A stretch of DNA of 57,367 nucleotides, taken from positions 1-57,367 of the forward strand of contig JAJPJP010000103.1 of NCBI GenBank assembly GCA_021324175.1. Direction: 5' to 3'. Source of the DNA: Chitinophagia bacterium (GTDB lineage: Bacteria; Bacteroidota; Bacteroidia; Chitinophagales; Chitinophagaceae). Made by a program: the position numbers and the translations under genes. Each line of letters opens with the position of its first letter. Positions within the stretch are counted from its first letter, which is position 1. The notes below the pieces were generated by a model. That model saw only the letters and a list, made by a program, of their open reading frames with translations, ran no database searches and was not told the DNA's origin. Shown here piece after piece: positions 19,060 through 29,181 of the stretch.

Positions 19060-19917
19060 GTGATGGAAAAGTTGGTCTATTTTTTTGAACATGCGGAGTC
19101 CTGGCAGCGAACATTGATCCTGGTAATCGGGCTTCTGGTGTTCTGGGTCCTTGAAGGCATTATTCCTCTTGTCAGCTTTAACTATAAAAAACTCAGGCAC
19201 GCCGGTCTCAACCTTTTTTTTACGCTAACCACCATCCTGATTAATTTTGGTTTTGCCTACCTGACAATCATGGGCAGCGACTACACCAGTTCCCGCCATT
19301 TGGGGCTGCTGTATATCGTTCGCATGCCGGTCTGGCTTTTTGCAATCTCTGGCTTGTTGATTCTTGATTTTGTCGGCGCATGGCTCATCCACTGGATTGA
19401 GCACCGTGTCAAATGGATGTGGAAATTTCATATTGTCCACCATACCGATACCTGGGTGGATACGACAACCGCAAACCGTCATCATCCGGGAGAAAGCATT
19501 TTCCGCGCTCTGTTTACGCTCCTTGGCGTGCTGATCAGCGGGACCCCGGTCTGGCTTGTATTTCTTTACCAGTCCTGCTCGGTTTTTTTTGCGCAGTTTA
19601 ATCACGCGAACATTTCGCTCCCAAAATGGATGGACGACCTGATGAGCTCGATTATCGTTTCGCCGGACATGCACAAAGTACATCATCATTATGTGCAGCC
19701 CTTGACTGACACAAACTATGGGAACATTTTTTCCTGCTGGGACAGAATCTTTGGCACCTTCGTCCGGGCCCCCGATGCCTCGAAGATCCGGTACGGCATT
19801 GATGTCTGTACAGCGGAAAACGAACATAACAGCATGGCCAAGCTTTTGCAGATTCCGTTTGCCCCCTATCGCCCTCCACTTGGCGCCAAATTCAACGAGG
19901 TGCCCCGAGAAAGTTAA
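19060..19917 (+). CDS. Sterol desaturase / fatty acid hydroxylase family protein
   Basis: Histidine boxes HWIEHRVKWMWKFHIVHHT, NRHHPGES, HKVHHHYVQPLTDTNYGN; multiple TM segments. Confidence 0.93.
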   Translation: MMEKLVYFFEHAESWQRTLILVIGLLVFWVLEGIIPLVSFNYKKLRHAGLNLFFTLTTILINFGFAYLTIMGSDYTSSRHLGLLYIVRMPVWLFAISGLLILDFVGAWLIHWIEHRVKWMWKFHIVHHTDTWVDTTTANRHHPGESIFRALFTLLGVLISGTPVWLVFLYQSCSVFFAQFNHANISLPKWMDDLMSSIIVSPDMHKVHHHYVQPLTDTNYGNIFSCWDRIFGTFVRAPDASKIRYGIDVCTAENEHNSMAKLLQIPFAPYRPPLGAKFNEVPRES

Positions 19918-20883
19918 TCATTGCTGCTGCTGTTGCTGCTGCATCATTTCCATATAGCGCCTATAAGAATTTTCGTGCCCGCCGTTTCGGATGGGCTGCG
20001 GCGTTAATATCGTTGCGGTTTCTTCGACGCGTGTACCATCTTCATATGAAACCGATACGCCAACTTCGAGCTGGTGGTTTGATGTTCCCTTGTAGGTTCC
20101 CTTGACCGGCGAACAGTCGCTGAAGTTCCTTCCAACTGCCAGCCGGACATGGCGGTCCTTGGCGATACAATTGTTGGTCGGATCAAGGCCAATCCATCCA
20201 TAAGCAGGAATATGCGCCTCGACCCAGGCGTGAGTTGCCCCCTCACCGCGCATGCCATTCTTATTTGGGCAAATGTAGCCGCTGACATAACGGGCAGGGA
20301 TACCAACAAGACGCAACATGACGAGGAGAATGTGGGCAAAATCCTGGCAGACACCCGCTTTTAGTTTCCACACTTCGTCGATGGTGGTTTCCACGCTCGT
20401 AATGCCTTTGATGTATTTAAAATGGACATAGACGTAGTCTGAGAATCGCATCGCGCATGCCAGCGGCGTTTCCGAGCGGCATTCGCCTGGATTGACGATT
20501 TCCTGGAGTTCGCCAAGCGATTCAAATTGCTCGGCATTTAAAAAATCGATAAATGCGGCCTGGTGTGCGATCTGCTGCAGGTAGTTCCACTGCCCTGTTG
20601 TATCAGGGTCCTCCCCCGGGAGAGGCCTTTCTTTCGTAATGACTTCAACTCTCGAATCGATCACAAGTTTAAGGTGGGGTTCGGCGTGCATGAAGGAGCC
20701 GACTTCATTGCCATAATAATCCTTGTAAATCTCGACAAGGGGCTCTCCCGTAATGGCTAATTCCTGCCTGAGCACATCCTGGTATTGATCCCTGATCGGG
20801 TAGAGGACAACCTGGTTGGCGCTGTCGCGCACTGGGGCCTCGTAAGTGTATTTCGTAACGTGGTGGATCTTGAATCGGGGCAT
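19918..20883 (-). CDS. Transglutaminase-like cysteine peptidase family protein with C-terminal poly-Gln
   Basis: LKAGVCQDFAHILLVMLRLVGIPARYVSGY and GATHAWVEAHIPAYGWIGLDPTN; C-terminus MMQQQQQQQ. Confidence 0.93.
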   Translation of the reverse strand: MPRFKIHHVTKYTYEAPVRDSANQVVLYPIRDQYQDVLRQELAITGEPLVEIYKDYYGNEVGSFMHAEPHLKLVIDSRVEVITKERPLPGEDPDTTGQWNYLQQIAHQAAFIDFLNAEQFESLGELQEIVNPGECRSETPLACAMRFSDYVYVHFKYIKGITSVETTIDEVWKLKAGVCQDFAHILLVMLRLVGIPARYVSGYICPNKNGMRGEGATHAWVEAHIPAYGWIGLDPTNNCIAKDRHVRLAVGRNFSDCSPVKGTYKGTSNHQLEVGVSVSYEDGTRVEETATILTPQPIRNGGHENSYRRYMEMMQQQQQQQ

Positions 20884-20936
20884 TAAGCTTGTCTGCTGGA
20901 TTAAACCATTCGGTTGCCAAAAATAGTCATTTGTCG

Positions 20937-21869
20937 CTATGTATATGCGAAGTAATATTGATCAAGCGTCTTCGCTACGCCGAACAATTCTTCGCGCAGG
21001 CCGCTGAGGTAGGTGTGAAGTCCTTCCTTCATGATGCTTTCGGTTGTCGAGTATTTCACTCGGCTCCTGATCTTCCCGATGAGAAATTCGAGTTTCTGAA
21101 ACCCCTCGGCATTGCGCTGGTTCCTTAGTCTCTCGAAATAGATGTAAAGGCGTTGCACGGAATAGTTGACAGACCGCGGAAAATTCTCGTCAAGCACGAT
21201 TTGCTCAACGACATTTTTCGCATCAAAGCCGCTGCGATACGTTTTAAGATAAATCTCGTATCCTGAAATCGACATCAACAAATACTTCCAATAACTCGTA
21301 TCCGTTTTGGACAGGTCATAGTTTTTATCGCTGAATTTGATATCCAGAATGTCGGCCGACTGCACTGCACGCTCGATAAACTTACCGATGTTCAGAAACG
21401 CATATCCATCGCCGCGGGCCATGGTGATATCCGCCGTGCCGTAGTACAACAAGCCCTGCTTGATCAAATTGTCCAGGATCGTTACCGGGTCCTCCTTATG
21501 AAGCCAGTTGACGAGGCGTTCGTCCCGCACGGTGTGGTAGAATTCATTAAGACATTGCCAGAGTTCCTTTGTGATATTGTCCTGAACGCTCCGCGCATTT
21601 TCCCTGGCCTTGGTCAGGATATTTAAAACCGAATTGGGGTTTTCCTTATCAGTGACCATATACTCCAGCACCGCCCGCGAGTGATGGGCGATCGCGTCGG
21701 CCTGCTTTTCCTCCAGGTAGGTAAAAATCTGCAGCACGGGCTTCCACGAGAATTCATGGATGTCATCCTGCGAGGAAGCATAGTTGATCTTCAACATGCG
21801 AAGGATTCCGTCGCTTCTTTCCATATAGCGGCTCATCCAATATAGGCTATCGGCAACGCGACTCAGCAT
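20937..21869 (-). CDS. Alpha-E domain-containing protein
   Basis: MLSRVADSLYWMSRYMERSDGILRMLKIN start and all-alpha layout typical of the Alpha-E family. Confidence 0.9.
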   Translation of the reverse strand: MLSRVADSLYWMSRYMERSDGILRMLKINYASSQDDIHEFSWKPVLQIFTYLEEKQADAIAHHSRAVLEYMVTDKENPNSVLNILTKARENARSVQDNITKELWQCLNEFYHTVRDERLVNWLHKEDPVTILDNLIKQGLLYYGTADITMARGDGYAFLNIGKFIERAVQSADILDIKFSDKNYDLSKTDTSYWKYLLMSISGYEIYLKTYRSGFDAKNVVEQIVLDENFPRSVNYSVQRLYIYFERLRNQRNAEGFQKLEFLIGKIRSRVKYSTTESIMKEGLHTYLSGLREELFGVAKTLDQYYFAYT

Positions 21870-21896
21870 CCTTTTCGAATATTCATGACCGTTTAA

Positions 21897-23357
21897 TTAT
21901 TTATTGAGCTGGTCCGCCAGCACCCAAGTATCCTTGCTTCCGCCGCCCTGCGACGAATTGACCACCAGCGAACCTTCGCGCAGTGCGACGCGCGTCAATC
22001 CGCCCGGTACGATCTGGATGCCATCCGGTCCGCAGAGCGCGTAAGGGCGGAGATCAACACGCCGCGGCTGCAACTTACCGTGCATATAACAGGGTGACGA
22101 GGAAAGCGAAATGATTGGCTGTGCAATGTATTCTCTCGGGTTCTTCAGAATTTCGACCCTGTACCTCAGGATCTCATCTTCGCTGGCGACATGGCCCATC
22201 AACATACCGTAGCCACCGCTTTCATTAGTCTTCTTAATGACCATGCTGTCCATACTTCCGAACACATAATCTCTTTCTTCTACATTGTCCAGGTGATATG
22301 TCGGCACATTTTTCAGGATCGGCTCTTCATTGAGATAATATCGTATCATGGCGGGCACATAGGTGTATATCGCTTTATCGTCGGCGACGCCGTTGCCGAT
22401 TGCATTGACAATTGCGACGTTTCCCTTGCGGTACGCGCTCATGATTCCGGCGACGCCAAGCATGCTTGCAGGATTGAACACCACAGGATCGAGAAAGTTA
22501 TCATCGACTCGCCTGTAAATGACGTCGACCTGCTGGAGGCCGGATGTCGTCTTCATGTATACGCGGTGATTGGATACCACCAGGTCCCGACCTTCGACAA
22601 GTTCCACGCCCATAAGCCTGGCCAGTGTGCTGTGCTCGAAGTATGCCGAATTATAGATGCCAGGTGTGAGTAGCACAATGTTCGGGTGTGCGATCTGCCT
22701 TGGAGAAAGCGCTACCAGGTTGCGGTGCAAGATATTCGGGTATTCGGTAACGCTGCGCACATTGTTCCGGGGCAGCAGATCGGGAAATATCCGCTTGGTG
22801 ATTTCGCGGTTCTCCAGCATATAGCTTACGCCGCTTGGCGTGCGCAGGTTGTCTTCGAGGATATAAAAGGTGCCGTCACTGTTACGGATGAGATCGATCC
22901 CCGCGATGTGAACGTAGATATCGTGAGGAACAGGGAAATTGTGCATTTCGCGCAAATAATGGGGGCAGCTGTAAATCATTTCCACCGGAACGACGCCGTC
23001 TTTCAAAATAAACTGGTCGTTGTAAACATCCTTCAGGAAATGATTGAGCGCCTTGAGCCTTTGCCTGATCCCTTCTTCGATATATTTCCATTCGGCGGCC
23101 GTAATAATGCGGGGGATGATGTCAAAAGGAAAAATTTTTTCGATCCCTTCGCCACTGCTATAGACCGTGAAAGTAATCCCCTGGCTCATGAACAGCCGGC
23201 GGGCCAGTTCTTCTTTCCGGTTTAATTCTTCCACGTCGAGGTCTTGCATGAACTGGACAACGCCGCGGTATTGCTCGCGCACTGTCGTGTCCTTGTACAT
23301 CTCATCCCATGTGCCGGAATCAACAAAGTACGTGTTCAGTAGTTCCGTGGTTTGCAT
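21897..23357 (-). CDS. Circularly permuted type 2 ATP-grasp protein
   Basis: FYILEDNLRTPSGVSYMLENR, VDVIYRRVDDNFLDP, IVNAIGNGVADDKAIYTYVP, MVIKKTNESGGYGM. Preferred start MQTTELL at 23357. Confidence 0.92.
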   Translation of the reverse strand: MQTTELLNTYFVDSGTWDEMYKDTTVREQYRGVVQFMQDLDVEELNRKEELARRLFMSQGITFTVYSSGEGIEKIFPFDIIPRIITAAEWKYIEEGIRQRLKALNHFLKDVYNDQFILKDGVVPVEMIYSCPHYLREMHNFPVPHDIYVHIAGIDLIRNSDGTFYILEDNLRTPSGVSYMLENREITKRIFPDLLPRNNVRSVTEYPNILHRNLVALSPRQIAHPNIVLLTPGIYNSAYFEHSTLARLMGVELVEGRDLVVSNHRVYMKTTSGLQQVDVIYRRVDDNFLDPVVFNPASMLGVAGIMSAYRKGNVAIVNAIGNGVADDKAIYTYVPAMIRYYLNEEPILKNVPTYHLDNVEERDYVFGSMDSMVIKKTNESGGYGMLMGHVASEDEILRYRVEILKNPREYIAQPIISLSSSPCYMHGKLQPRRVDLRPYALCGPDGIQIVPGGLTRVALREGSLVVNSSQGGGSKDTWVLADQLNK

Positions 23358-23442
23358 TAAAATGGTTTTGGGAATAAATCCGGCAGGCCTCGTTAGTAGG
23401 ATAAATATAGAGAAATAATTGGCAATTCCCGCGAGGAGATCG

Positions 23443-24762
23443 TCATTCAATGCCGAGCTCTTTCTGGATTGATTCGAGCGTTTTTCCCTTTGTTTCGGGG
23501 AGAAACTTCAAAACAAAAAGCAATTGGAGCAACATCATGGCGCTGTAAAAAATAAATGAGTAAAAACCGCCGTGCGCGGTTCCTTCGACAATTACGGGGA
23601 AGGTCCATGAAATAATCGCCGCCATGATCCAGTGCGTGAAGCTTCCCAGTGATCCGCCCTGCGAACGCACCGAATTCGGAAAGATTTCGGAAATAAATAC
23701 CCAAATGACCGCCCCCTGAGAAAATGCGAAAAACGCAATAAATCCAATCAGGTAAAAAAGGACGAAGCTGTTGCCCGACATGCCGCCTCGAAATGCGTTG
23801 GCTGTAAGCGCCAGAAAGCAGATCATGCCTGCTGAGCCAATGATGAGAAGCGTTTTCCGTCCGAACCGGTCGATAAAGGCCATCGCGAGTATAGTAAACA
23901 GCAGGTTGGCTGCCCCAATATAAATTGGTTGCAGATAGGCATGCGCCTGGTCAAAACCGGCGAGTTCAAAAATCCGCTTGGCATAATACAAAATGGCGTT
24001 GATGCCCGAGAGCTGGTTGAACATGGCCAGAAGCACCGCGTAAAGAATCGGCTTGCGGTATTTGCCGTTGAATAGACTTTCGCGGGTGCCGTGTTTGGAG
24101 AGTTCGTGTTCTTCGCGGATGAGCCTGACAGCATCAGTTTCTCCCGTTTTCGCAAAAATCTTTTCTGCTTCCCCATCACGATTGTTAAGAACAAGCCAGC
24201 GGGGGCTCTCGGGGATCGTGCGCAATAACAAAGCGAATAGCCCTGCGGGAATAACCATCACACCAAGCATCCATCGCCATGAATCGGCGCCCGTCCCGGC
24301 AAACAAAAAATTGGTGATATACGAAATAAAAATCCCGGCGACGATATTAAGTTGGAAAGACCCAGCCAGTCTCCCGCGCTGATGGGCAGGCGCGATTTCG
24401 GAAATATACATTGGGCCAACGACAGACGAAGCACCGACAGCGATGCCCCCGATAAACCGGAAGCTAACAAACATGATCCAGAGCGTGGAAAGCGAACAGC
24501 CAACAGCAGAAATAAGATAGAGGATCGATATCGCCTTAAGGGTGGTCCTGCGTCCATAACGTTGCGCTGGGACGCCCGCGATGATCGAGCCTATCACCGT
24601 GCCGATCAGGCTCGATGCTACCGTGAACCCGTGCCAGGCGGAGTTGAGCTGCCAAAGTTTTTGAATGGTTTCTTCCGCTCCCGAGATGACCGCGGTTTCG
24701 AACCCGAACAGAAATCCGCCAAGAGCGGCGATAAGTGCTACGCGAACAGGAAAGGAGAGCAT
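23443..24762 (-). CDS. Sugar porter family MFS transporter
   Basis: GGFLFGFETAVISGAEE, RYGRRTTL, PESPRWLVLNNR, QLSGINAILYYAKRIF, RFGRKTLL, FLPETKGKTLE. Confidence 0.95.
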   Translation of the reverse strand: MLSFPVRVALIAALGGFLFGFETAVISGAEETIQKLWQLNSAWHGFTVASSLIGTVIGSIIAGVPAQRYGRRTTLKAISILYLISAVGCSLSTLWIMFVSFRFIGGIAVGASSVVGPMYISEIAPAHQRGRLAGSFQLNIVAGIFISYITNFLFAGTGADSWRWMLGVMVIPAGLFALLLRTIPESPRWLVLNNRDGEAEKIFAKTGETDAVRLIREEHELSKHGTRESLFNGKYRKPILYAVLLAMFNQLSGINAILYYAKRIFELAGFDQAHAYLQPIYIGAANLLFTILAMAFIDRFGRKTLLIIGSAGMICFLALTANAFRGGMSGNSFVLFYLIGFIAFFAFSQGAVIWVFISEIFPNSVRSQGGSLGSFTHWIMAAIISWTFPVIVEGTAHGGFYSFIFYSAMMLLQLLFVLKFLPETKGKTLESIQKELGIE

Positions 24763-24801
24763 GGCATTGGGTTTATCAACTAAATTTATCGGTTAGTTTC
24801 T

Positions 24802-24820
24802 AATTTAAAAATTTTAAATT
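24802..24820. repeat. Perfect 9-bp inverted repeat AATTTAAAA-A-TTTTAAATT (operator candidate)
   Basis: Lies in the divergent promoter region between the MFS transporter and the ROK gene. Confidence 0.5.
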
Positions 24821-24839
24821 CATGACTTAATGCGACGAA

Positions 24840-25751
24840 ATGAACCAGCCATTGTGGGGAATTGACCTGGGCGGAACAAAAATCGAAGGCGTGATCCTCC
24901 GCTCAATCGAAGACCCAACACCACTGATCCGAACGAGGATCGATACCGAAGCACTTAATGGCTACCATCATATTGTCAGGCAGATCAAAAAACTCGTGGA
25001 TGATATGCAAGCACAATCGGGCCTCAAGCCAGACACCATCGGTTTTGGAACACCCGGTGTGCTCGATCCCATTCTGCAGACGATGAAGAACTGCAATTCG
25101 ACGGCGCTCAATGGGCAACCGCTCAAAAAAGACATCGAGGCTGCTTTAAAAATCCCCGTTTTGCTTGCTAATGACGCCAATTGTTTTGCACTGGCAGAAA
25201 CCCATTGGGGCGTCGTCAAAGAAAAAGCCCCTGGGGCCAGGCTCGTTTTTGGTATTATCATGGGTACAGGCGTAGGAGGAGGTATCGTTGTGGATGGAAA
25301 GATATGGCCAGGCTGTCATGGAATCGCGGGCGAGTGGGGACATAACTTTCTTGATGAATCTGGCGGCCCCTGTTATTGCGGCAAGACAGGCTGCGTCGAA
25401 ACAATTATTTCCGGACCTGCGCTTGAACGATATTATTCGATTCTTGCGGGAAAAAGACTACGGCTCAGGGAAATCGTGAAACACTACCGGGAAGGCATAG
25501 ACGAGAATGCAACCAAGGCAATGGAGCGGCTCTTTCACTTTTTTGGTAAAGGCGTGTCGGTGATTACGAACCTCCTGGATCCCGATGTGATTGTCGTTGG
25601 TGGTGGCGTGGGTAATATAGACGGCATATACACGACAGGGAAAGAATTCCTTGGACGGTATATTTTTAATAACCGCGTAGATGTTCCGATCCTGAAACCC
25701 AGCCTGGGTGATAGTGCGGGCGTCTTCGGTGCAGCTGCACTCGTCGCGTAA
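24840..25751 (+). CDS. ROK family sugar kinase (possible fructokinase)
   Basis: WGIDLGGTKIEGVIL, IMGTGVGGGIVVDGK, GEWGHNFLDESGGPCYCGKTGCVETIISGPAL. Substrate inferred from neighbouring GH32. Confidence 0.92.
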   Translation: MNQPLWGIDLGGTKIEGVILRSIEDPTPLIRTRIDTEALNGYHHIVRQIKKLVDDMQAQSGLKPDTIGFGTPGVLDPILQTMKNCNSTALNGQPLKKDIEAALKIPVLLANDANCFALAETHWGVVKEKAPGARLVFGIIMGTGVGGGIVVDGKIWPGCHGIAGEWGHNFLDESGGPCYCGKTGCVETIISGPALERYYSILAGKRLRLREIVKHYREGIDENATKAMERLFHFFGKGVSVITNLLDPDVIVVGGGVGNIDGIYTTGKEFLGRYIFNNRVDVPILKPSLGDSAGVFGAAALVA

Positions 25752-25760
25752 TCAACTACC

Positions 25761-27272
25761 ATGAAAAAATTTCTCGTCTACGCTATTTATCTTTTTTCTT
25801 TACAGGCATTTGCGCAAACAGCGGACAAAACATACCATGAGCGCTACCGGCCGCAATTTCATTTTTCGCCCGCCGTTAACTGGACCAATGACCCCAACGG
25901 CCTTGTCTATTACAAAGGCCTTTACCACCTCTTTTATCAGTACAACCCCTATGACAAAGTGTGGGGCCACATGAGCTGGGGGCACGCTACCAGCCGCGAC
26001 CTGGTCCACTGGCGGCAGGAGCCTTTGGCGATTCCCGAAGATAGCGCCGCTATGATTTTTTCAGGCAGTTGCGTCGTCGATGCTAATAACACCAGTGGAT
26101 TTGCGAAAGAACCGGGCCAGACCGTTTTGGTCGCGATCTATACGTCTCATCATCAGCCGGGCGCTCTTGGCCCGGATAACCAGGCACAATCAATTGCCTA
26201 CAGCCTTGACGGAGGAAAGACCTTTACCAAGTACGCGCATAATCCTGTGTTGGACATCCACAGAAAAGACTTTCGCGACCCCTTTGTATTCTGGTATGCT
26301 CTCCAAAAGAAATGGGTAATGGCGGTCGTTCTTCCTCCTGATCACATCGTGCAGTTCTACGGATCGAAGAATTTGCGAGAATGGTCCCACCTCAGTGATT
26401 TCGGTCCCGCGGGAGACACTTCGAGTATCTGGGAATGCCCGAGTATTACGCGAGTGCCTATAGCCGGCAAAGCAGATGCTTTCAAATGGGTATTGTTTAA
26501 TTCAATTCAGGTAAGCGAGCAATATTTTGTGGGCGAATTTGATGGGACGAGGTTTAGGACGGAGAGTCCGCACGGTCAAGCTTCTCCTATAGATTACGGA
26601 CCAGACAATTACGCGGCCATTGTTTACAATCATTTGCCGGCGGGACAGGCGCCTGTCCTCCTCGGCTGGGCAAACAACTGGAACTATGCCGGCAGCATTC
26701 CTGTGTCCCCCTGGCGCGGCGCAATGACAATGCCACGCGAATTGTCACTTGAACCAACTGACGGAAATTGGAAACTCCTGCAGCGGCCGGTTCCGGCGAT
26801 ACGAAAACTGCGAACCGACGCAAGCGAACAAAAAAATATCCGCGTCGATGGTAAAAAACCAATAGGATCAACCGGCACAACGCTCGAAGTGGAATTGACC
26901 TGGTCGCCTGCGCCCAAGACCGTTTCGGGGATCCGCCTCGCCGCTGGTAAATCGGGCGCATTTGTTATTGGCTACGATGAAGCCAGACAGGTTTTGTTTA
27001 TCGACAGGAGGAGCGCGGGCGACAGTTCATTCAACAGGAACTATGATTCGCTCGCACACTATGAGGCACCGCTCAGGACAGATCGTCACGCGGTCTCACT
27101 GGACGTCTTTTTTGATAACAGCATCATCGAGGTATTCGGTGCGAATGGCAGTGTGGTGCTTACTTCCCAAGTCTTCCCCTCGGCGAATAATCGCGGGGTC
27201 GAGCTTTTTTGCGACAATGGGCCTGTCGTTTTTGACAAAGTGAATGTGTGGCGCCTGAAGTCCGCATGGTAA
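25761..27272 (+). CDS. Glycoside hydrolase family 32 (levanase/inulinase-type), secreted
   Basis: WTNDPNGLVYYKGLYHLFYQYNP, RDPFVFWY, WECPSI GH32 motifs; N-terminal signal peptide. Confidence 0.95.
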   Translation: MKKFLVYAIYLFSLQAFAQTADKTYHERYRPQFHFSPAVNWTNDPNGLVYYKGLYHLFYQYNPYDKVWGHMSWGHATSRDLVHWRQEPLAIPEDSAAMIFSGSCVVDANNTSGFAKEPGQTVLVAIYTSHHQPGALGPDNQAQSIAYSLDGGKTFTKYAHNPVLDIHRKDFRDPFVFWYALQKKWVMAVVLPPDHIVQFYGSKNLREWSHLSDFGPAGDTSSIWECPSITRVPIAGKADAFKWVLFNSIQVSEQYFVGEFDGTRFRTESPHGQASPIDYGPDNYAAIVYNHLPAGQAPVLLGWANNWNYAGSIPVSPWRGAMTMPRELSLEPTDGNWKLLQRPVPAIRKLRTDASEQKNIRVDGKKPIGSTGTTLEVELTWSPAPKTVSGIRLAAGKSGAFVIGYDEARQVLFIDRRSAGDSSFNRNYDSLAHYEAPLRTDRHAVSLDVFFDNSIIEVFGANGSVVLTSQVFPSANNRGVELFCDNGPVVFDKVNVWRLKSAW

Positions 27273-27356
27273 CCATTCACATTTTTCCCGCTCGAATTCC
27301 GGCCTTCGTTCTTATTTTAACCATTGGTTCTTATCTGTAACTATAACCATTTCCGT

Positions 27357-28748
27357 ATGCTTAGTTTAAACGACATTAAAAACCTGTTGCAGCACAACAA
27401 GATCACCGATTTTGTGAAATTGCGGAAGCTGAGCTCGCGTGACATTGTCGAATTCACGAACCGCAATACCAAGTGGGCTGCAAAGCTCTTCCAGCATCTC
27501 GACCCGATGCAGGCCGCACGTGCATTCAAATTCCTCCGCAAGAAAAGACAGGAAATTATTATCAATTCTCTGCCCGAGCAAAAAGCTGCAGAACTGCTTA
27601 ATAATCTTTTGCCGGACGATCGCACCGCTTTTCTTTCGCTGCTGCCGGGCCACGCCGTGAAAGAGCTACTGAAAATACTTGAACCGGAGGTGAGGGCTGA
27701 AACCCTGGAACTTCTGGGATATCCCAAAGGGTCGGTTGGCAGGCTGATGACACCCGATTATGTCGCGATCAAAAAAGAGGATACTGTGCATGATATACTG
27801 GATCTCATCAAGCACCGGGGAAAGGCCACCGAGACTTTGAATTTTTTATTTGTCGTCGATGACGCTGGACTTTTGATTGATGATATCAACATCAAGGATT
27901 TCCTGGTAGTCGAGCCCGAAACGCGTGTCGAACAGATCATGGATCACCAGTATCTGACCCTGAACGTCAATCGCTCACAAAAAGAAGCTATTCCTGTGTT
28001 TCGTAACAGCAGCCGCTTTGCACTACCAGTTACAGACGACTCGGGTGTCCTGCTGGGTATTGTAACAGTGGATGATGTGCTGAGGCTTGCAGAAAAAGAA
28101 GACACACGCGAAATACAGAAAATCGGTGGATCTGAAGCATTGGACGAACCCTACACAACCATTTCGTTCCCAAGCCTGATCCGCAAGCGGGCCGGCTGGC
28201 TGGTCATCCTATTCCTTGGAGAAATGCTCACGGCGACTGCTATGCAACATTTCCAGGATGAGCTTGCTAAAGCGTTGGTTCTCGCGACCTTTATCCCGCT
28301 CATTATTTCCAGCGGCGGAAATTCGGGCTCGCAGGCTTCTTCTATAATCATTCGTGCGATGGCCATTGGTGAAATCGGGTTCCGTGATTGGTGGCGGGTC
28401 ATGCGGCGTGAAATCATCTCGGGGCTTGCGCTGGGATCCATCCTTGGAGCAGTAGGTTTTTTACGCATCACGATCTGGCAGCAGCTAAAGATCGTCGACT
28501 ACGGCCAGTATTGGCTGCTGGTGGGAATCACGGTATTTCTTGCGCTGATCGGCGTCGTACTTTGGGGAACGCTTTCTGGATCCATGTTGCCGCTTATATT
28601 AAAAAAGCTCGGGGCCGATCCCGCAGCCTCGTCTGCACCATTCGTCGCCACGCTGGTCGACGTCACCGGACTGATCATTTATTTTACCGTGGCATTTTTT
28701 GTTCTCCGCGGAACTCTGCTCCCGCCCTATCCCACGGGCCACCAGTAA
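27357..28748 (+). CDS. mgtE: Magnesium transporter MgtE
   Basis: MgtE_N repeats, CBS pair (GRLMTPDYVAIKKEDTVHDIL...), TM domain with SSGGNSGSQASSIIIRAMA. Preferred start MLSLND. Confidence 0.94.
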   Translation: MLSLNDIKNLLQHNKITDFVKLRKLSSRDIVEFTNRNTKWAAKLFQHLDPMQAARAFKFLRKKRQEIIINSLPEQKAAELLNNLLPDDRTAFLSLLPGHAVKELLKILEPEVRAETLELLGYPKGSVGRLMTPDYVAIKKEDTVHDILDLIKHRGKATETLNFLFVVDDAGLLIDDINIKDFLVVEPETRVEQIMDHQYLTLNVNRSQKEAIPVFRNSSRFALPVTDDSGVLLGIVTVDDVLRLAEKEDTREIQKIGGSEALDEPYTTISFPSLIRKRAGWLVILFLGEMLTATAMQHFQDELAKALVLATFIPLIISSGGNSGSQASSIIIRAMAIGEIGFRDWWRVMRREIISGLALGSILGAVGFLRITIWQQLKIVDYGQYWLLVGITVFLALIGVVLWGTLSGSMLPLILKKLGADPAASSAPFVATLVDVTGLIIYFTVAFFVLRGTLLPPYPTGHQ

Positions 28749-29176
28749 AAGTTATTGAGGTCATAAGGAAGGAAGCCTGCAGCGGGATAAAGATGGTTAC
28801 CTTGCTCGTTTGTTTTTTCCGTCTCAAGCTGGATGCCCGATGCGCCGGTTTCCCGGGCAAGTTCTTTTGCCTTATCCAGCAACTGGCGTGCGACCCCCCT
28901 TCCGCGCCACTCGGCAAGTACATAAAGATCATTGAGGATCCATGCAGGTTTCATGGCCAAGCTGGAGAAAAGTGGATAAAGTTGAGTAAACCCGACAAGT
29001 TCAGCTGCTTCAACGGCGACAAAAATAACCGAGTCTTTCTTCTGCAGCCTTTCGATTAGAAATTCCCGCGCCGCATTGTGGTCGCTTACTTTTTTATTAA
29101 AAATCCGGTAAAGATCGAACAAGTGAGCAAGCTGGTTGATATCGCCCACTAGCGCTTCGCGGATGGTAGATGGCAT
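28727..29176 (-). CDS. GNAT family N-acetyltransferase
   Basis: LNDLYVLAEWRGRGVARQLLDKAKELARETGASGIQLETEKTNEQGNHLYPAAGF acetyl-CoA motif. Preferred start MPSTIREAL. Confidence 0.92.
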   Translation of the reverse strand: MPSTIREALVGDINQLAHLFDLYRIFNKKVSDHNAAREFLIERLQKKDSVIFVAVEAAELVGFTQLYPLFSSLAMKPAWILNDLYVLAEWRGRGVARQLLDKAKELARETGASGIQLETEKTNEQGNHLYPAAGFLPYDLNNFYWWPVG

Positions 29177-29181
29177 CGGAG

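Noticed and set aside
19049-19064. ACCACGTGGG before the sterol desaturase gene as parS
   Set aside because: Core matches but the flanking GTT/AAC arms are absent.
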